Counted from the first letter of the stretch, positions 43,249-54,722 are shown. The stretch is 60,000 nucleotides of DNA from Antedon mediterranea (GCF_964355755.1 NC_092672.1:27774501-27834500), one strand, 5' to 3'. Program-made: numbers and translations. The notes: generated by a model from the letters alone, not told the origin.

Positions 43249-43599
43249 TTGTCTAACCAAAAACGTCATTTATACTGTAATATTTGTGGCAAACAGTACG
43301 TCGGAGAAACAAAAAACACTCTCCGTATGAGAATGACACAACACAGATCAGCTATCAAAACATTAAAGCTTGATCAACTTGTAGCCGAACATTTTAATTT
43401 AGCTGGTTACTCGATTGCATATTTCAGAGTTATTGCGATAGACCACTAATGTCAAATGGAGCGACAAAACTCGCAAAGACAAAGAAAACCACTGGGAATT
43501 ACAACTTAAAACCACAAAACCTTTTGGACTTAACATTAGGAAATTAGGAACATACTCCCAGATCGGTAAAATTATTCCATTGACTACCAACATTTAAGT
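43249..43599 (+). pseudogene. Penelope-like GIY-YIG endonuclease end
   Basis: HLYCNICGKQYVGETKNTLR gives the Cys pair plus the YVGET core, followed by MRMTQHRSAI. After a frameshift near 43449 the frame VKWSDKTRKDKENHWELQLK runs to a stop at 43597-43599. Confidence 0.82.
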
Positions 43600-43740
43600 T
43601 TCAATATTAACCACCATTTAAGCTGTTTTTTAATTTCACTCCAAAATTGTTTATATCTCTACCAAGCTACCTTCTTTGTTTTCTACTCTTATTCAGACTC
43701 CACCCCGTCGCCCTTTGTTGTATTTCTTTTATTCCTGTTC

Positions 43741-43806
43741 ACCCGAGACTCGAACTCGGACCGCCTGCTTGATATGCAGTTGCCCTAACCATTAGACCAC
43801 TGAAGT
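43741..43806 (-). tRNA. Broken tRNA-like sequence, same family (pseudo)
   Basis: The same anticodon arm (loop ATATCAA, anticodon ATC at 43773-43771), T arm and conserved 5' flank (AACAATACCATGAAAAC) as at 28094-28165, but the 3' acceptor strand is replaced by unrelated sequence and the acceptor 5' strand has changed. It probably cannot fold, so I regard it as a pseudogene. It lies just after the larger Penelope-like element. Confidence 0.6.
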
Positions 43807-43862
43807 TTTCATGGTATTGTTCTTTAACTCGATTGGATAACGACCCTTTAACATTCTCGACG

Positions 43863-44455
43863 TAGGCCTACTAGTAGCGCACAGTGCTAAACTAAATCCT
43901 ATTCATTATCACTGTGTTCAAGTAGGCCTACAACCAAAATGGGTAGTACCGCACAGTGCTAAACATATTGCTGATTTTAATCGTATCCTATTCATTGTCA
44001 CAGTGCGCAAGTAGCCTACAACAAAAGCGGGTATAGTAGCGCACAGTGTGCTAGCTAAACGTATTGCTGATTTTAATCGTAACCTATTTATTATCACTGC
44101 ACGCAAGTACAAGAAATAATGAGTATAGTAGCGCACAGTGCTAAATTTGTTTTAATCGCATTATCAGTGTGCGCTAGTTACAGCCAAAATGGGTATAGAA
44201 GCGCACAGTGCTAAACTCAATCCTATTATTATCACTGTGCGCAAGTACAACTAAAATCGGTACAGTAGCGCACATCAGTGCTACTGTAAACTAAATCCTA
44301 TTTCTTATCATTGTGCTCTAGTACAACCAAAATGTGTAGGCCTATAGTAGCGCACAGTGCAAAACTAAATCCTATTTATTATCATTTTTGCTCAAGTACA
44401 ACCAAAATGGGTAGGCCTATACTATTTAGAGCACAGTCCTAAACTAAAGGCTTAG
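43863..44455 (+). repeat. 65-91 bp tandem array, about eight units
   Basis: Units begin with GTAGCGCACAGTGCTAAAC near 43870, 43944, 44034, 44125, 44196, 44261, 44344 and 44420. Each continues with TAAATCCTATT-TATCACTGTG and ACAACCAAAATGGGTA, so each contains GCGCACAGTG and later CACTGTGCGC, an inverted pair. Some units end with TAGGCCTA. A single related unit lies at about 1834-1862, beside Rep-A copy 1, on the opposite strand. Confidence 0.82.
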
Positions 44456-44529
44456 GCAAAATTGCAATACTGAGATTTAATAATTCGTATTTTAAAATCC
44501 TGAACTGTATTTACAGTGGTAATTGCATT

Positions 44530-44748
44530 ATATCGCCTTTACTAAAGTATATTTTTTTTAACATTATACAGATATTGGCTGCTTAGAGGTTAAATATAAG
44601 ATTTGACATCCCCGAGGGAATGATATTTTGTTCGAGGGAATATATATTTCCCGAAGCGCTAGCTGAGGGAATAAAGTATTCCCGAGAACATAATATCATT
44701 CCCGAGTGTATGTAAAATCTTATATTTTATCGATATAAAAGGCGATAT
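44530..44748. mobile_element. Palindromic fold-back element, ~219 bp
   Basis: Three nested inverted pairs share one centre: ATATCGCCTTT/AAAGGCGATAT (44530-44540/44738-44748), AATATAAGATTT/AAATCTTATATT (44593-44604/44715-44726), and a CCCGAGGGAATGATATTTTG segment with its complement (about 44611-44633/44683-44706). Repeated CGAGGGAAT words fill the loop. It looks like a MITE. Confidence 0.7.
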
Positions 44749-45049
44749 CTGTTATATTACATAGCCAACAACAAGTTGAATATCTACTGTACTGCTGGGT
44801 CGGGTGTAGCTAGACCTCCTTGTAATAAACCTGCCTAGGCATAGTTAGGCATTGCATTGCAAGAATAATATACAGATAATTACTAATTAATGATTACTTG
44901 GCAATAAAATAATCACTTAGGCCTAGTTCGTTTAAATTAACAGAAGAATTTCCATCAATAAGCCTACATTAACAATAATAATATTATCAGCTAGGCCGAA
45001 TAATTCGTCTTCTTGGTGGAGCCGAATCACCGGATGTTCAGCGCGTCGC

Positions 45050-45180
45050 GCGTAACAGTTTCAGTTTCAGTTTCAGTTTTATTTTTATTTTCCAATATAA
45101 ACAAGTGTAATGAATATATGCAAAAATGGAAGGATGACCAAAAAAGAGCAAAGCTCGTACAGTATTTGGCCACCTTAACA
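45050..45180 (-). mobile_element. LINE 3' tail with CTGAAA repeats
   Basis: On the minus strand GTACGAGCTTTGCTCTTTTT is followed by GGAAAATAAAAATAAAACTG and three to four ACTGAA units, the texture of a LINE 3' end with a short microsatellite tail. No coding part is recognisable. Confidence 0.35.
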
Positions 45181-45657
45181 AAATAATTAATACATGATAC
45201 AAACATAATTGAAGCACAGGACGAGACAATACTAGCTAAACATGTTGGCATATGAACAGGTTACTCTCGTGAGTATTATCCAATCACAAATGGTCTTTCA
45301 GTACATCTAGGGAGGACTAATAACAAATGAAGGCGCATAGTTTAAATAGTTTAGTTGATTAATTTCTTCAAGCAAGTTGCGTGACGCAACCATTGAAACG
45401 TTGTCTTGTGATGCAGTTTCAACCAATCACGTTCACGTATTTACATATATTATAATACATGTAATATTGTATAATATTGCATATCATTCGAATGAAATGG
45501 TTATCAGTGTAACTATGGAGAATTATTATATATTGTAACAGACAAAGACACTTTTATTCTAACAAATATAATCCAAACATTCCTACATAGTTAAAGTCAC
45601 CTATTGCACATGCGCGCTTTAAACATAATCTGTATCAGACTGCATCCTTGTACCAGG

Positions 45658-45749
45658 GAAGAGTTAAATTACTAATTAATTTAACTCTTCTATAAAAACT
45701 CATGGCTATAAAACATGAAGAGTTAAATTACTAATTAATTTAACTCTTC
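45658..45749. repeat. Two GAAGAGTTAAATTA hairpins in tandem
   Basis: GAAGAGTTAAATTA pairs with TAATTTAACTCTTC at 45658-45671/45677-45690 and again at 45718-45731/45736-45749. The same core forms the hairpin at 35152-35189. Confidence 0.88.
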
Positions 45750-46336
45750 ACTGCTTGTACAAACACCATTGTTGGTTATGATGTAGTGAATTGAAAGAGA
45801 TGATTATTGATTATGCACTGTTATCCGACGAGGTAACCCAATTGTTTATTTCAACGGTATCTTAGTTACAATGTAACCTTAATTTAACGATTAAATAAAG
45901 TTGTCGAAAAAACTCTTTTGTCATTGTAGGCGTATTTTCATATTATGTACCTACATAATACACATACATATTTTATTCTTTAACAACAAAACTGACATGG
46001 CTATAAAAACCTGAAGTTGTAGATGTTTTTGTGAGCGAACACCATAAAAAATATTTTAATACGCCTAAAACGACAACTTTATTGCTTATTGAAATATAAA
46101 ATATAAATTTGTCGAAAAAACAGTCATTTTAGGAGTATTTTCATATTATGTACATTATACAAAAAACGCATATGTGCGTACATATTTTATTTTTTAACAA
46201 CAAAAAACTGACATGGCTATAAAACATGAAGCTGTAGATGTTTATGTAAGCTAAAAAAGTATTAAAAGAAAGTATTGATTGACAAAATGCAGAGAGTCAC
46301 TGACAGAGGGCGTGTTATTTAATATTTCCGGCCTAA

Positions 46337-46472
46337 ACTATCAAACGTTACGTGACAAAAAAAAGTGATGTGCCCAAATATGGACATGATGATCTCATAT
46401 CACTATAATGATTGGTTATATCACTACTATATTTGGGCACATCACAATTTGTTGTCAAACTAGTTTGATAGT
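46337..46472. mobile_element. 136-bp fold-back MITE inside Rep-A
   Basis: The ends ACTATCAAAC/GTTTGATAGT and inner arms GTGATGTGCCCAAATAT (46365-46381)/ATATTTGGGCACATCAC (46429-46445) are complementary. The collinear Rep-A copy near 6400 lacks this sequence, supporting insertion. Confidence 0.75.
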
Positions 46473-46642
46473 GTTGACAGAGCTTATGAATATAATAAAA
46501 TGTTATAACGTCACCGATATATCGATTCGATGAATGTTCTGTTTGTATATAAGTGCAATGCAAATGACGACGCGTGGATTCGAAATCCCATCGCAGGCCA
46601 TTGATCTGGGTATCGAAAATTGTATTTCTCGAGTAAGTTTCC

Positions 46643-47173
46643 GTGTCGACACAAAGCAATCTGGAGACGCACGGTGGAGAAAGAAAGAGATTAGGCTGGA
46701 TATCATGGAATGAAGCTAAAGCAAAACTTAAAAAAATAACGGTAAATAAAAATTTTAAATCAAAATTACAAACGACTCAAAACAAAATGGTTCGTTTTAT
46801 AAAAAAGTTAGGTCCCCGATCTCATGTTGGTCAATCTCAGCTAAACGACGTTGGTATGTTAAAAGTCCAAGACCGTGTCGAATTTCTTAGAGTCTGTCAT
46901 GTTTTTAAAATATTTAATCATTGTTGTCCACCTTATTTATGCAATCGTTTTATTAGAATTTCAGACAGTCATAATTACAATACTAGGGGATGCAATTTTA
47001 ATTTTAGAATCCCAACTATCAAGCCAATGGCACATGTGACCTTTTTTTACAATGCTATTAAAGAATGGAATAATTTACCAATTAACATTAAGGAATCACA
47101 AACTGTTTGTTGTTTTAAAAGTAAAGTTAAAAAGTATCTACAGGAACGTTCACTAGCTCTAGAAACTATTTAA
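46643..47173 (+). pseudogene. LINE RT C-terminus fused to Rep-A sequence
   Basis: The first about 28 residues come from Rep-A and the remainder is LINE RT C-terminus. The fusion frame is a by-product of insertion. There are no catalytic motifs. Confidence 0.7.
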
Positions 47174-47405
47174 TAAGCGCTTCTTCTTTTTTCGATTGTC
47201 CTATTTTGCTGTTTTTTGTAATTTTTATATGTTGCATTGTTTGTCTTTTTTGCTGTTCTTTCAAAGGACCTCATTGGAAACAAGTCCGTAGAGGACTTTT
47301 ATGAGTTATCCTTGGCATCCTTGTTTTATTTTGGTATTTTTATATTTGCCAATTTTAATTGTATGTCTGTGATATTTTATGTACTGATGCCGAAATAAAT
47401 CAAAT
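46728..47405 (+). mobile_element. CR1-group LINE fragment inserted in Rep-A
   Basis: The frame to the stop at 47173 has NKMVRFIKKLGPRSHVGQSQ, MLKVQDRVEFLRVCHVFKIF, YNTRGCNFNF and AIKEWNNLPINIKES, the C-terminal end of a CR1/Jockey-group RT, followed by a 3' tail with GAGGACTTTTATGAG and ending GCCGAAATAAATCAAATC. Rep-A copy 1 (near 6040) is uninterrupted here, giving the insertion limits. A short possible duplication (CAAAACT/TCAAACT) is not convincing. Confidence 0.75.
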
Positions 47406-48159
47406 CAAACTGGTTGAAGAGAACATCTTGTAGCCTTATGGGCGGGACAATCTGTCCAAAAAGGATATTGTTAGAGATGTATTTTCCCCAAAAAACCTGA
47501 AAAATAAAGATTAATAAAATCTTTGGATTGGCCAATTTACAGTTTTAATAAAGTTACAAATCAAAAAAAATAATTATTTCACTTATGAACAGACAAAAGA
47601 AACGGTTAACTATTAATAACATTCAGAAATATATATATATATATATATATATATCCTTTTCGATCCAGTTTGGTCAACTATTATGTGACATTATAATGGC
47701 ATATTAAACAAAAAATATTTTAAAAAACCAACATTTTTAGGGGACAATATATCTTTAGGTAAGGTAATTTCCGTGCAGGAACTGGCGTTTCGAGACAAAT
47801 CCAGTGATATTGCTGGTACTCGATATTGGGACGTCTAGATCTTATGCTTATTTGTGATTTTTTTCCATTCTCCTAAAATTCTGAGTAAAATGCTAAAGTA
47901 TAATTAACCAGCAGTTGGTCGTCGTCGCGTAACTCCTTAAATTCAGTTTGGAATTTTGTTAACGTAGCTAATTATTTTCAAATTGCTTACACAGTATGAT
48001 ATTTTGTTAGTCTTCTAATATGTGTTTAAAGCGGCCTGCTTAACGATGTGTTGTCTCTCAAAAACATGAAAATGAAGATTAATTAAATTAGACTTTGAAT
48101 AGGTTAGTTTTTAGTTTCAATAAAGTTAATCATAAATTTCATATGGAGTAAGTTCACCA

Positions 48160-49033
48160 GTGGCATTGTCATCGTCTGGTTTTACCCAAACTCTTCAGTT
48201 TTAATTCTAAGAGACCTTGCATTCAAAACACAGAATTCAACTAGGGATCTATTATTAACTATAGGTCTAATATTAACACCAGTCGGCCCAGTATTATCAT
48301 TTAGAAACAGTATAGAATTGAAAACAGTTTGAAATTACGTTGTTTAAAAATATGTTTACCATGCACCACGACAGCCTCTCCTTCGCTCATTTCTATGAAT
48401 ATCATTCACCTTCAAACTTTCAAACACGGAAGAATCTGGGCGAACATAATTATACTGTAGACTAAGAAGAACCTTCTTACAGTAAAAAAAAATATTGTTT
48501 TCCAATAAGAAAATCAGCCACCGATTTGTATACAGTCCCTTTATAGAAAAGGAGGTCATAATCAGATTCAATCAGTGAAGTGAAGTAAAATAAAACACCA
48601 ACCACAACTCACTAGGCCTAGGCCAGTCAATTCAATCAAATCACAACGAGCCAACTGTACCATCGAGGGTGCGACAAGGTAGTGAAGCAGGTAAACAAAG
48701 AAACACAAACAATAGATACTGGGCCTAGCTTACAGCACAGATTTTTTTATATCAAGTTTTAAGAAATAGTTAATTAACAAAATAATTAATTAACAAACTA
48801 CTCCACAAGGTGTAGGAAATGGTATATATCAACTCAAGGGGAAAATAAATGCATACAAATGAAAATAAACACTGTACAAGGCCGCAGCTAATACAGTGTC
48901 AGATGTTCACAGTTGACAATTGCTGTATATTGCAATTGCTGTTTATAAAATACAGAATAAATGATTATTATTATAGTTCTAGAACGAAAAATGTTCTTTT
49001 GTTTTATGAAAGAAAAATGTACGTTTTTCTATA
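48160..49033. other. Little recognised
   Basis: AT-rich sequence with TAGGCCTA palindromes (48612 region). A short minus-strand frame ATG...CATG before GTAAAC (about 48393-48362) could be a tiny first exon, but nothing else supports it. Confidence 0.3.
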
Positions 49034-50283
49034 GGCCAAAAAAAAAAAATAGTTTGTTTGCTGTCATCCGCCGCCCCTAATTTCGCAAAAAAATTGGGGC
49101 GGAGATAAGAAAAAGTTTTTTTTTACGTTGAGGGCGCTTTAAAAAAAAGAAGTTTTTTTATGATTTTTTTTAAAAATCGAGTGTGCGAGGATGAAATAAT
49201 AAAAATAATAACGTAGCGTATATTTCGGTGTATAAACGCACTTTTGACACGCAAATTTAACCTCTAAATTAATTATACACCGAACATAAATGCCTCAACA
49301 CACAGATATCGCCACCTCATTGGCTAGGCCTGGGCCTATTAGTATTACTAGGCCTAGTTAAAGTCTAAAGAGTAGGCCTAGCCTAGCTACAGTGTACTAG
49401 CGTAACGTAGCGTAACAGCAACCTGCTAGTTTTCAAGGCATTCTAGCGTGATTTTGTACTAAATATAATGACAAGATTTGTTCATTATGGAGCTGTTTTA
49501 GGCGCTCCGATAAAATTTCATTTGTAAACGTTTACGATATTGGAATAGTATTAGGCCTATAGTTATACGCACGACCGTCGTACCCCCAGCGCGAACGAGC
49601 CCTTCTTGGCAACCACATTGTGTACACAGTATTCGACTAGTATATTCTCCAGTTGATTATAGTATAGACCTAGCGTACACACTTCTAGGATACATAGATA
49701 CTAATCGAATACGATTGTCCGTGAAAACGTGCGCCTCTCGATAAAAGGATCGAGCGAGGCTAGCCCACACACACACACGTGCGGTCATGCACTCGATGTT
49801 GCGGGTGCGAAACTCATGAATAACAAGTTAGAAAGAACTGACGGAATGGGGGACTTCCCTTCTTGTTGAGGCTGGGCGCGGCCGTCTTATACATCGACGA
49901 TATACAAAATACCGATATTTTACTCTCAGTTAGGGGGTGCGTCTTATACACCGAAATAATTATACGGTACACTAACTTCTAAAATATTTAATTAGGCCTG
50001 CTAACAACGACCTACTGTGTAGTAGGCCTAGCCTAGGCTAGTTTAGACACGGGGCCTATTAACGCGCCCAAAACAGAATTAAAGTGTGAAACAAATTATG
50101 AATAGATGTTTGAGCTCGTTGTTTTATTCAGTGTGTTTTGTTACTCTCAAATTCGCGTACAATTAACAGAGAAATTAACATTAAAAAAAAAAAAAACAAA
50201 AAAAAAAAAAAACTTTTTTCCCCCCGCCCCCCTACCAAAAAAAAAAAACTTGACAGCAAACAAACAATTTTTTTTTTTTGGCC
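49034..50283. mobile_element. 1250-bp element with 33-bp inverted ends
   Basis: Left end GGCCAAAAAAAAAAAATAGT then TTGTTTGCTGTCA (49034-49066); the right end is its near-exact complement (50251-50283). No transposase is visible. The interior has A-runs, a CACACACACA run and TAGGCCTA palindromes. A target duplication was not identified. Confidence 0.7.
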
Positions 50284-50345
50284 TTATCGTCGATCGTTAT
50301 CGCCCTGCTACTGTAGTGTAAATGGGCCTTAAATCTGTCAATATA

Positions 50346-51187
50346 ATGGCTCTGCTCGCGTGCAGAGCCATATATATAAAGAGTTACGACATTGAAAATT
50401 AGAAGCCATTTTTGTGTCAAAGAATTCGCACGCTGAGGGCGCGCGCGTTTCTTTTGTATAGCATTTTCCTGTAGTTCCATGCATTATTTTTAGATTTTGT
50501 TGTCAATGAAATAACGCTTAGATTCCGTTTTTATTTTAGTAAATAATGTTATTAATGGTATTAATTTGGTAACATATATATATTGTGTCTATAATAACAA
50601 AAGAATAAATGCTAGGGCCTACATGCAAGTCAGGATACATCAAAGCATGAACCAATACAAAAAACACACAAATTCACCCCTCTTTTTATACAGTATATGG
50701 CTCTCTGTGTGTTTTTGACACAAACTTTCAGAGACTCGTTCATCATTTCATTTGTAATAATTTGCCTTTATTATTTTAATATTGTTCATACCTATTCAAT
50801 ATATTAACAAATATATCCACGACACTTTATTATTTTATTTAGTCATCAAAGCATGCATTATGAATTGAAAATATTACATAATTGTTATTAATGGGACGTA
50901 GTTATGGAATGTTTTGTTCCAAAATCAATCAATCGAACGTTATAATGTACTAGCGTACGCGCGCGCAATATTCTTTGGCGCAAGTGGTTCTGTACGCTGT
51001 GCACGTCGATATTCCACCGTAAAATGCGCAATTACATTTTTTTTAATATAAGAAAAAGTTTAAAGTAATTTCTTGCTCCTATACTTTACATGCATTAACG
51101 GAGACAAGTTTGACACAAATTGATCTGAATATCACGTGACTTAAATCCAATGTCGTAACTCTTTATATATATGGCTCTGCTCGCGTG
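50346..51187. mobile_element. ~840-bp element with hairpin ends
   Basis: TATATATAAAGAGTTACGAC then ATTG (50371-50394) has a complementary 24-mer at 51148-51171. Outside it the left end is a perfect hairpin ATGGCTCTGC-TCGCGT-GCAGAGCCAT (50346-50371). The right end has the same ATGGCTCTGCTCGCGTG, whose second hairpin arm has decayed. No coding frame. Confidence 0.72.
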
Positions 51188-51240
51188 TCATGAACACTGC
51201 CCTCAAACGTCAAAAAATAGTTGATTTTTTTTTTGCAAAC

Positions 51241-51328
51241 GTTCTTTGATTGTTGAGCTTGTTTTTTTATTGTTCCACTTGTCCTTTGATTGTTCGACTT
51301 GTCCTTTGATTGTCCAAATTGTCCGTTG
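51241..51328 (+). repeat. 20-bp tandem repeat, four units
   Basis: Consecutive 20-mers GTCCTTTGATTGTTCGACTT and variants start at 51241, 51261, 51281 and 51301, with a partial fifth. No coding or RNA role is seen. Confidence 0.85.
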
Positions 51329-52010
51329 TTTTTGCTTATTCTTTGTTGTTTAACTTGACTGTTATGATAATATGTTTTGTTCTTTGTTTTCTATATTTGC
51401 CCTAATGGCCGCCCATATTTGACTATCGCTGGGAAAAGAATACCCTGGGGATTTACAAAAAATATTGATTTATTATTTCGTGCTTATTTTAGATGTTTGT
51501 AGGCTAGTTACCACAACGTCCAGGCCTAGTGAACCACGTTGAAAACTGTATTGTATTTGTAGAAATAACAAAATCTGCTAATAATACAAATACAAACATT
51601 TTATTATTCATAAAATCACAAAATAAATTAATAGTATGCACAGATTCAAGAAAATGATGAAACCGGTGCCTCGGTGCCAGTGTAAAGCCAGAGAACAAAA
51701 GCAGAGTATTGGAAACATAAAAAAAGAGTACAGTAAATACTGTATGTATGCAGACGGTCACTTGATATTGTGTCTTTCTCGGCCTCTCACGTTACTTCTT
51801 GTTCACTACTCATCAGCTGATGTACATCACACCCGATTCCATGCTCAATGCAACAGCAGTAATCGGCAACGTTTAGTTTACGCACAGCTAAATGCAGAAT
51901 GCACCCAAAAAAGATGAGAATTATACACGTTAGTCGATCATCACTGGAAAAAAAAATTGTTAAATTTACGGTAAAAAGCTGGCAACAGTTTTGCCAAAAA
52001 ATATTTAAAA

Positions 52011-52489
52011 TACCGTAAAACCTCGAAAAGAAGCCCATGGGCTTAAACCTCGAAAAGAAGCCCATCTCGAAAAGAAGCCCCCCTCTACAGTTTGCAAAAG
52101 TACTCTTGAAAAGAAGCCCATCTCGAAATGAAGCCACATGGGCTTCTTTTCAAGATAGTATGGGCTTCATTTCGAGACAGACTACTCATACTGTATTGAG
52201 ATGATGACGACATTATTGTATTTGACGGTGAATCATAGGACTGTTTATTTTTGCTTTTTATATTGTTTTTTAATTGGTATATTAAACATAATTTCATGGT
52301 TGAAAAAATGTCTCAAAAGTCACATTATTGTAGTAGAAATTCACAAAATTTACAGCATTCATTTCGAAAAGAAGCCCCCTCTACAGTTTGCAAAGTACTC
52401 TCGAAAAGAAGCCCATCTCGAAAAGAAGCCCATCCAAGAGCACTAAAAAAAGAAAAAGCCCATGGGCTTCTTTTCGAGGTTTTACGGTA
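52011..52489. mobile_element. MITE with 34-bp inverted ends
   Basis: TACCGTAAAACCTCGAAAAG then AAGCCCATGGGCTT (52011-52044) is exactly complementary to 52456-52489. The interior repeats CTCGAAAAGAAGCCC several times in both orientations. The ends start with TA, compatible with a TA target duplication (mariner-like), which is inference. Confidence 0.82.
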
Positions 52490-52499
52490 TGTATATTTA

Positions 52500-53330
52500 T
52501 ATTTGCTGTAATGAGACATTTTACAAAAAAATTCCCGGAAGTATGACATATGATATAAAACCTGTATCCGAGTCATTTGAGGCCAAAACAAAGTCTGTAC
52601 ATACATTTTAGTTGCATTATATGCAAATATTGAGAAATAATAATAATAATAATAATAATTAATAATAATAACAATAATAATAATTAAAAAAAAAACCAAA
52701 CCGAAGTAAGGGGATACGCCTTTGTCGCTAACCAGGAATCGGTCTAATTGAACCCCGGTCAGCACCAGTTGTGTCGAGGGTCAAATGTCATACTTCCGAT
52801 CAATTTTTTGTAAAATGTTTCATTGGAGCAAATATAAATATGTACATTCTGAATACGGCTGTGAACAAATCAACACTCGGTTTTCGAGATATGGCAACGC
52901 TGTAATTTCACTCCCTAATTTGCATATTTAATGTTACTTGTACTACTAATTTGCATACTTTTGAGGTGCGTGACGAAGGTGTGATTTAGGAATTATAATA
53001 CAGTTCTATGGTGGGTATTGAAAAACAACAATATCCAAGTCATTGAGTCCAAAATAAAGTCTCTACAGACATTTAATCACATATTTATGCAAATATTGAG
53101 AAACCGGGTCAAGGGTAAAAATTTGGTACTTCCGGACATTTTTTTTGTAAAATGTCTCATTAGAGCAAATATAAATATATTATTCTGAACCACACTGTCC
53201 AAAAATGAACTCTCTACAATTAGTAGTTTTTAAGATATGGTAACTCTGTTATTTCACCCTAATTTGCATACTTAAGCTAACTTGCATAACTTCGGGATGA
53301 GTGTCAGAGGTGTGATGCTAAAAAAATAAT
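52500..53330. repeat. Diverged repeat copies, direct and inverted
   Basis: A block TTTTTTGTAAAATGT-CATT-GAGCAAATATAAATAT occurs at about 52805 and 53143 in direct order and inverted at about 52500-52545. Each is joined to a CCAAAAC/TAAAGTCT-TACA block and ATGCAAATATTGAGAAA. A (TAA)n microsatellite lies at about 52638-52685. Confidence 0.65.
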
Positions 53331-53687
53331 CATCTTATCATATGTAACCATTTAAAAAAAATCTCTGTTAGCAATTTGTTTCACTCAAAATGCTAGATTG
53401 ACTAGCCTAATATAGAATTGCATTTGTTTTAGTCAAGCATATTTTCGTTTAACAATGCATATTCTCTCATACATTGTGTTTATACCTGTACATATAGATA
53501 ATTACAGGTCCATGGTATTTGTAGTCACTTACTTTCTTAACATTTTTTTATATTTATATATAATTCATTTACGTAACTTTTGTCAGTTTCGAATAAAAGT
53601 CTTTAAAAAACAACAGGAATATGTATGTTTACTGCTCTAATTATTCTGTTTATCTCTCTTCATAGTAGACATTTCACTGTTATACAC

Positions 53688-54260
53688 TCAGCTACCATAA
53701 CGTTTATCATTCTCAATAACATGGCATGTGTCACAATTTGGAGAATTTACAAGGTTCCACTTATGTAATCTTTCATTTGTTGGCAAAATTCTGTGCAACA
53801 ATTTAAAATTAAAATGTGCCAGCTTTTTTTCTTTAAGATCAGAAACTTTCTTAACCCATATTTTTTTCCATGGCATATTACCAAATATAAATTCCCACTC
53901 AACCTGTGCCGTTGGTTTTATGTAATGAGAATCTATTATGAGTCTATATAATTGTCTATACGTCATATTTATGACCTTATTGTTTGTAATAGGTATATCA
54001 TTTACAATAATGTCACATGTTGATTTTAAAATACATTTCCATTCTTTTGGAATGGCTTTCAATATACAAGAATATTCACTGATCCAATTTTGTGTACATC
54101 TTAACCCTCTTTTTATCTCTATCGCAGGCTTAAACACATTATTATTTCTTACATCACTTATTTTTAAAAGCCCTGGTCTAATCCAGTTATAGTTATATAC
54201 CGGTTTCTGTTTAATACATATAAACGCATTACCCCATAATGATTGATTAATAATCATCAT
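53688..54260 (-). pseudogene. LINE zf-RVT region
   Basis: The 190-residue frame contains WKCILKSTCDIIVNDIPITN and AHFNFKLLHRILPTNERLHK, with CDTCHVIEND as the Cys pair of zf-RVT. It ends shortly after the second Cys pair should start. Confidence 0.8.
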
Positions 54261-54395
54261 AGCTTAGTGGTTCCTTATTTAATATATTATTACAAGCATT
54301 AGCTACTGCGATAGAATTAATAACCGAGAGATAAAATGGTGGTATGGATATGTTACACGGAACTTTTGATATATTTGAGGTTAATGATTTTAGGC

Positions 54396-54722
54396 CTATT
54401 TTTCTACATAAAATGTTGGTAAATATTTCCATTTGGCGTCATCATTTTCATACAGTCTCCTGTACCATTTAACTTGGAAAGATATTACATGAGATCGGAA
54501 ATCTACCATTTTTAGACCACCTTGACTGTAATTGGCGCACATGGATTTTCTTTTTCTTTTTTCCTTTTTAGTTTCCCAAATGAATTGAAAAATTAATTCA
54601 TCCACCTCTTTTATTACTTTTTCTGGTACTTGTAATATGCTGGAAATGTATATAATGTTTGAGAGTGCTAATGTTTTAACAATAGTAATTCTTCCAAAAA
54701 AGTGAGGTGTCTTTTCTCCCAT
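54396..54722 (-). pseudogene. LINE RT connection fragment
   Basis: The frame holds FFGRITIVKTLALSNIIYIS, then the ELIFQFIWETKKEKRKRKSM segment and NYSQGGLKMVDFRSH, matching the segment at 32361-32882 in kind and order. Confidence 0.8.

Larger units (their letters stand above)
40587..43599 (+). mobile_element. Penelope-like element, near full length, frameshifted
   Basis: An inverted pair of about 35 bases (40587-40621 and 40920-40957; GGCTGAGCCAACT against AGTTGGCTCAGCC) encloses about 300 bases at the 5' side. The coding region follows in at least five frames: N-terminal region (40918-41646), linker (41499-41840), RT fingers with FYFLPKIHKAGNPGRPIISG (41789-42172), LDVSSLYTNIP (42210-42240), the catalytic YIDDIF (about 42489-42510), RT C-terminus (42508-43080), GIY-YIG (43249-43449) and end (stop 43597-43599). 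This is the domain order of Penelope-like proteins. Confidence 0.82.
45480..47757 (+). repeat. Rep-A copy 2, with two insertions
   Basis: Reverse complement of the segments at 1866-2013 plus 5880-7510. It contains an internal tandem duplication around 45890-46250 (two copies of GTCGAAAAAAC ... ACTGACATGGCTATAAAA). It is interrupted by a 136-bp fold-back element (46337-46472) and by a truncated LINE (about 46728-47405). An AT dinucleotide run lies at 47636-47656. Confidence 0.6.

Noticed and set aside
39957-43599. Hammerhead ribozyme associated with the Penelope-like element
   Set aside because: I looked for the CTGATGA and GAAA core in the tandem array and 5' inverted region and did not find it.
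48362-48393. Tiny minus-strand ATG exon before GTAAAC as an upstream exon of the lectin-propeller gene
   Set aside because: It encodes a hydrophilic peptide, while a proper signal-peptide exon with the right phase exists at 39724-39784.
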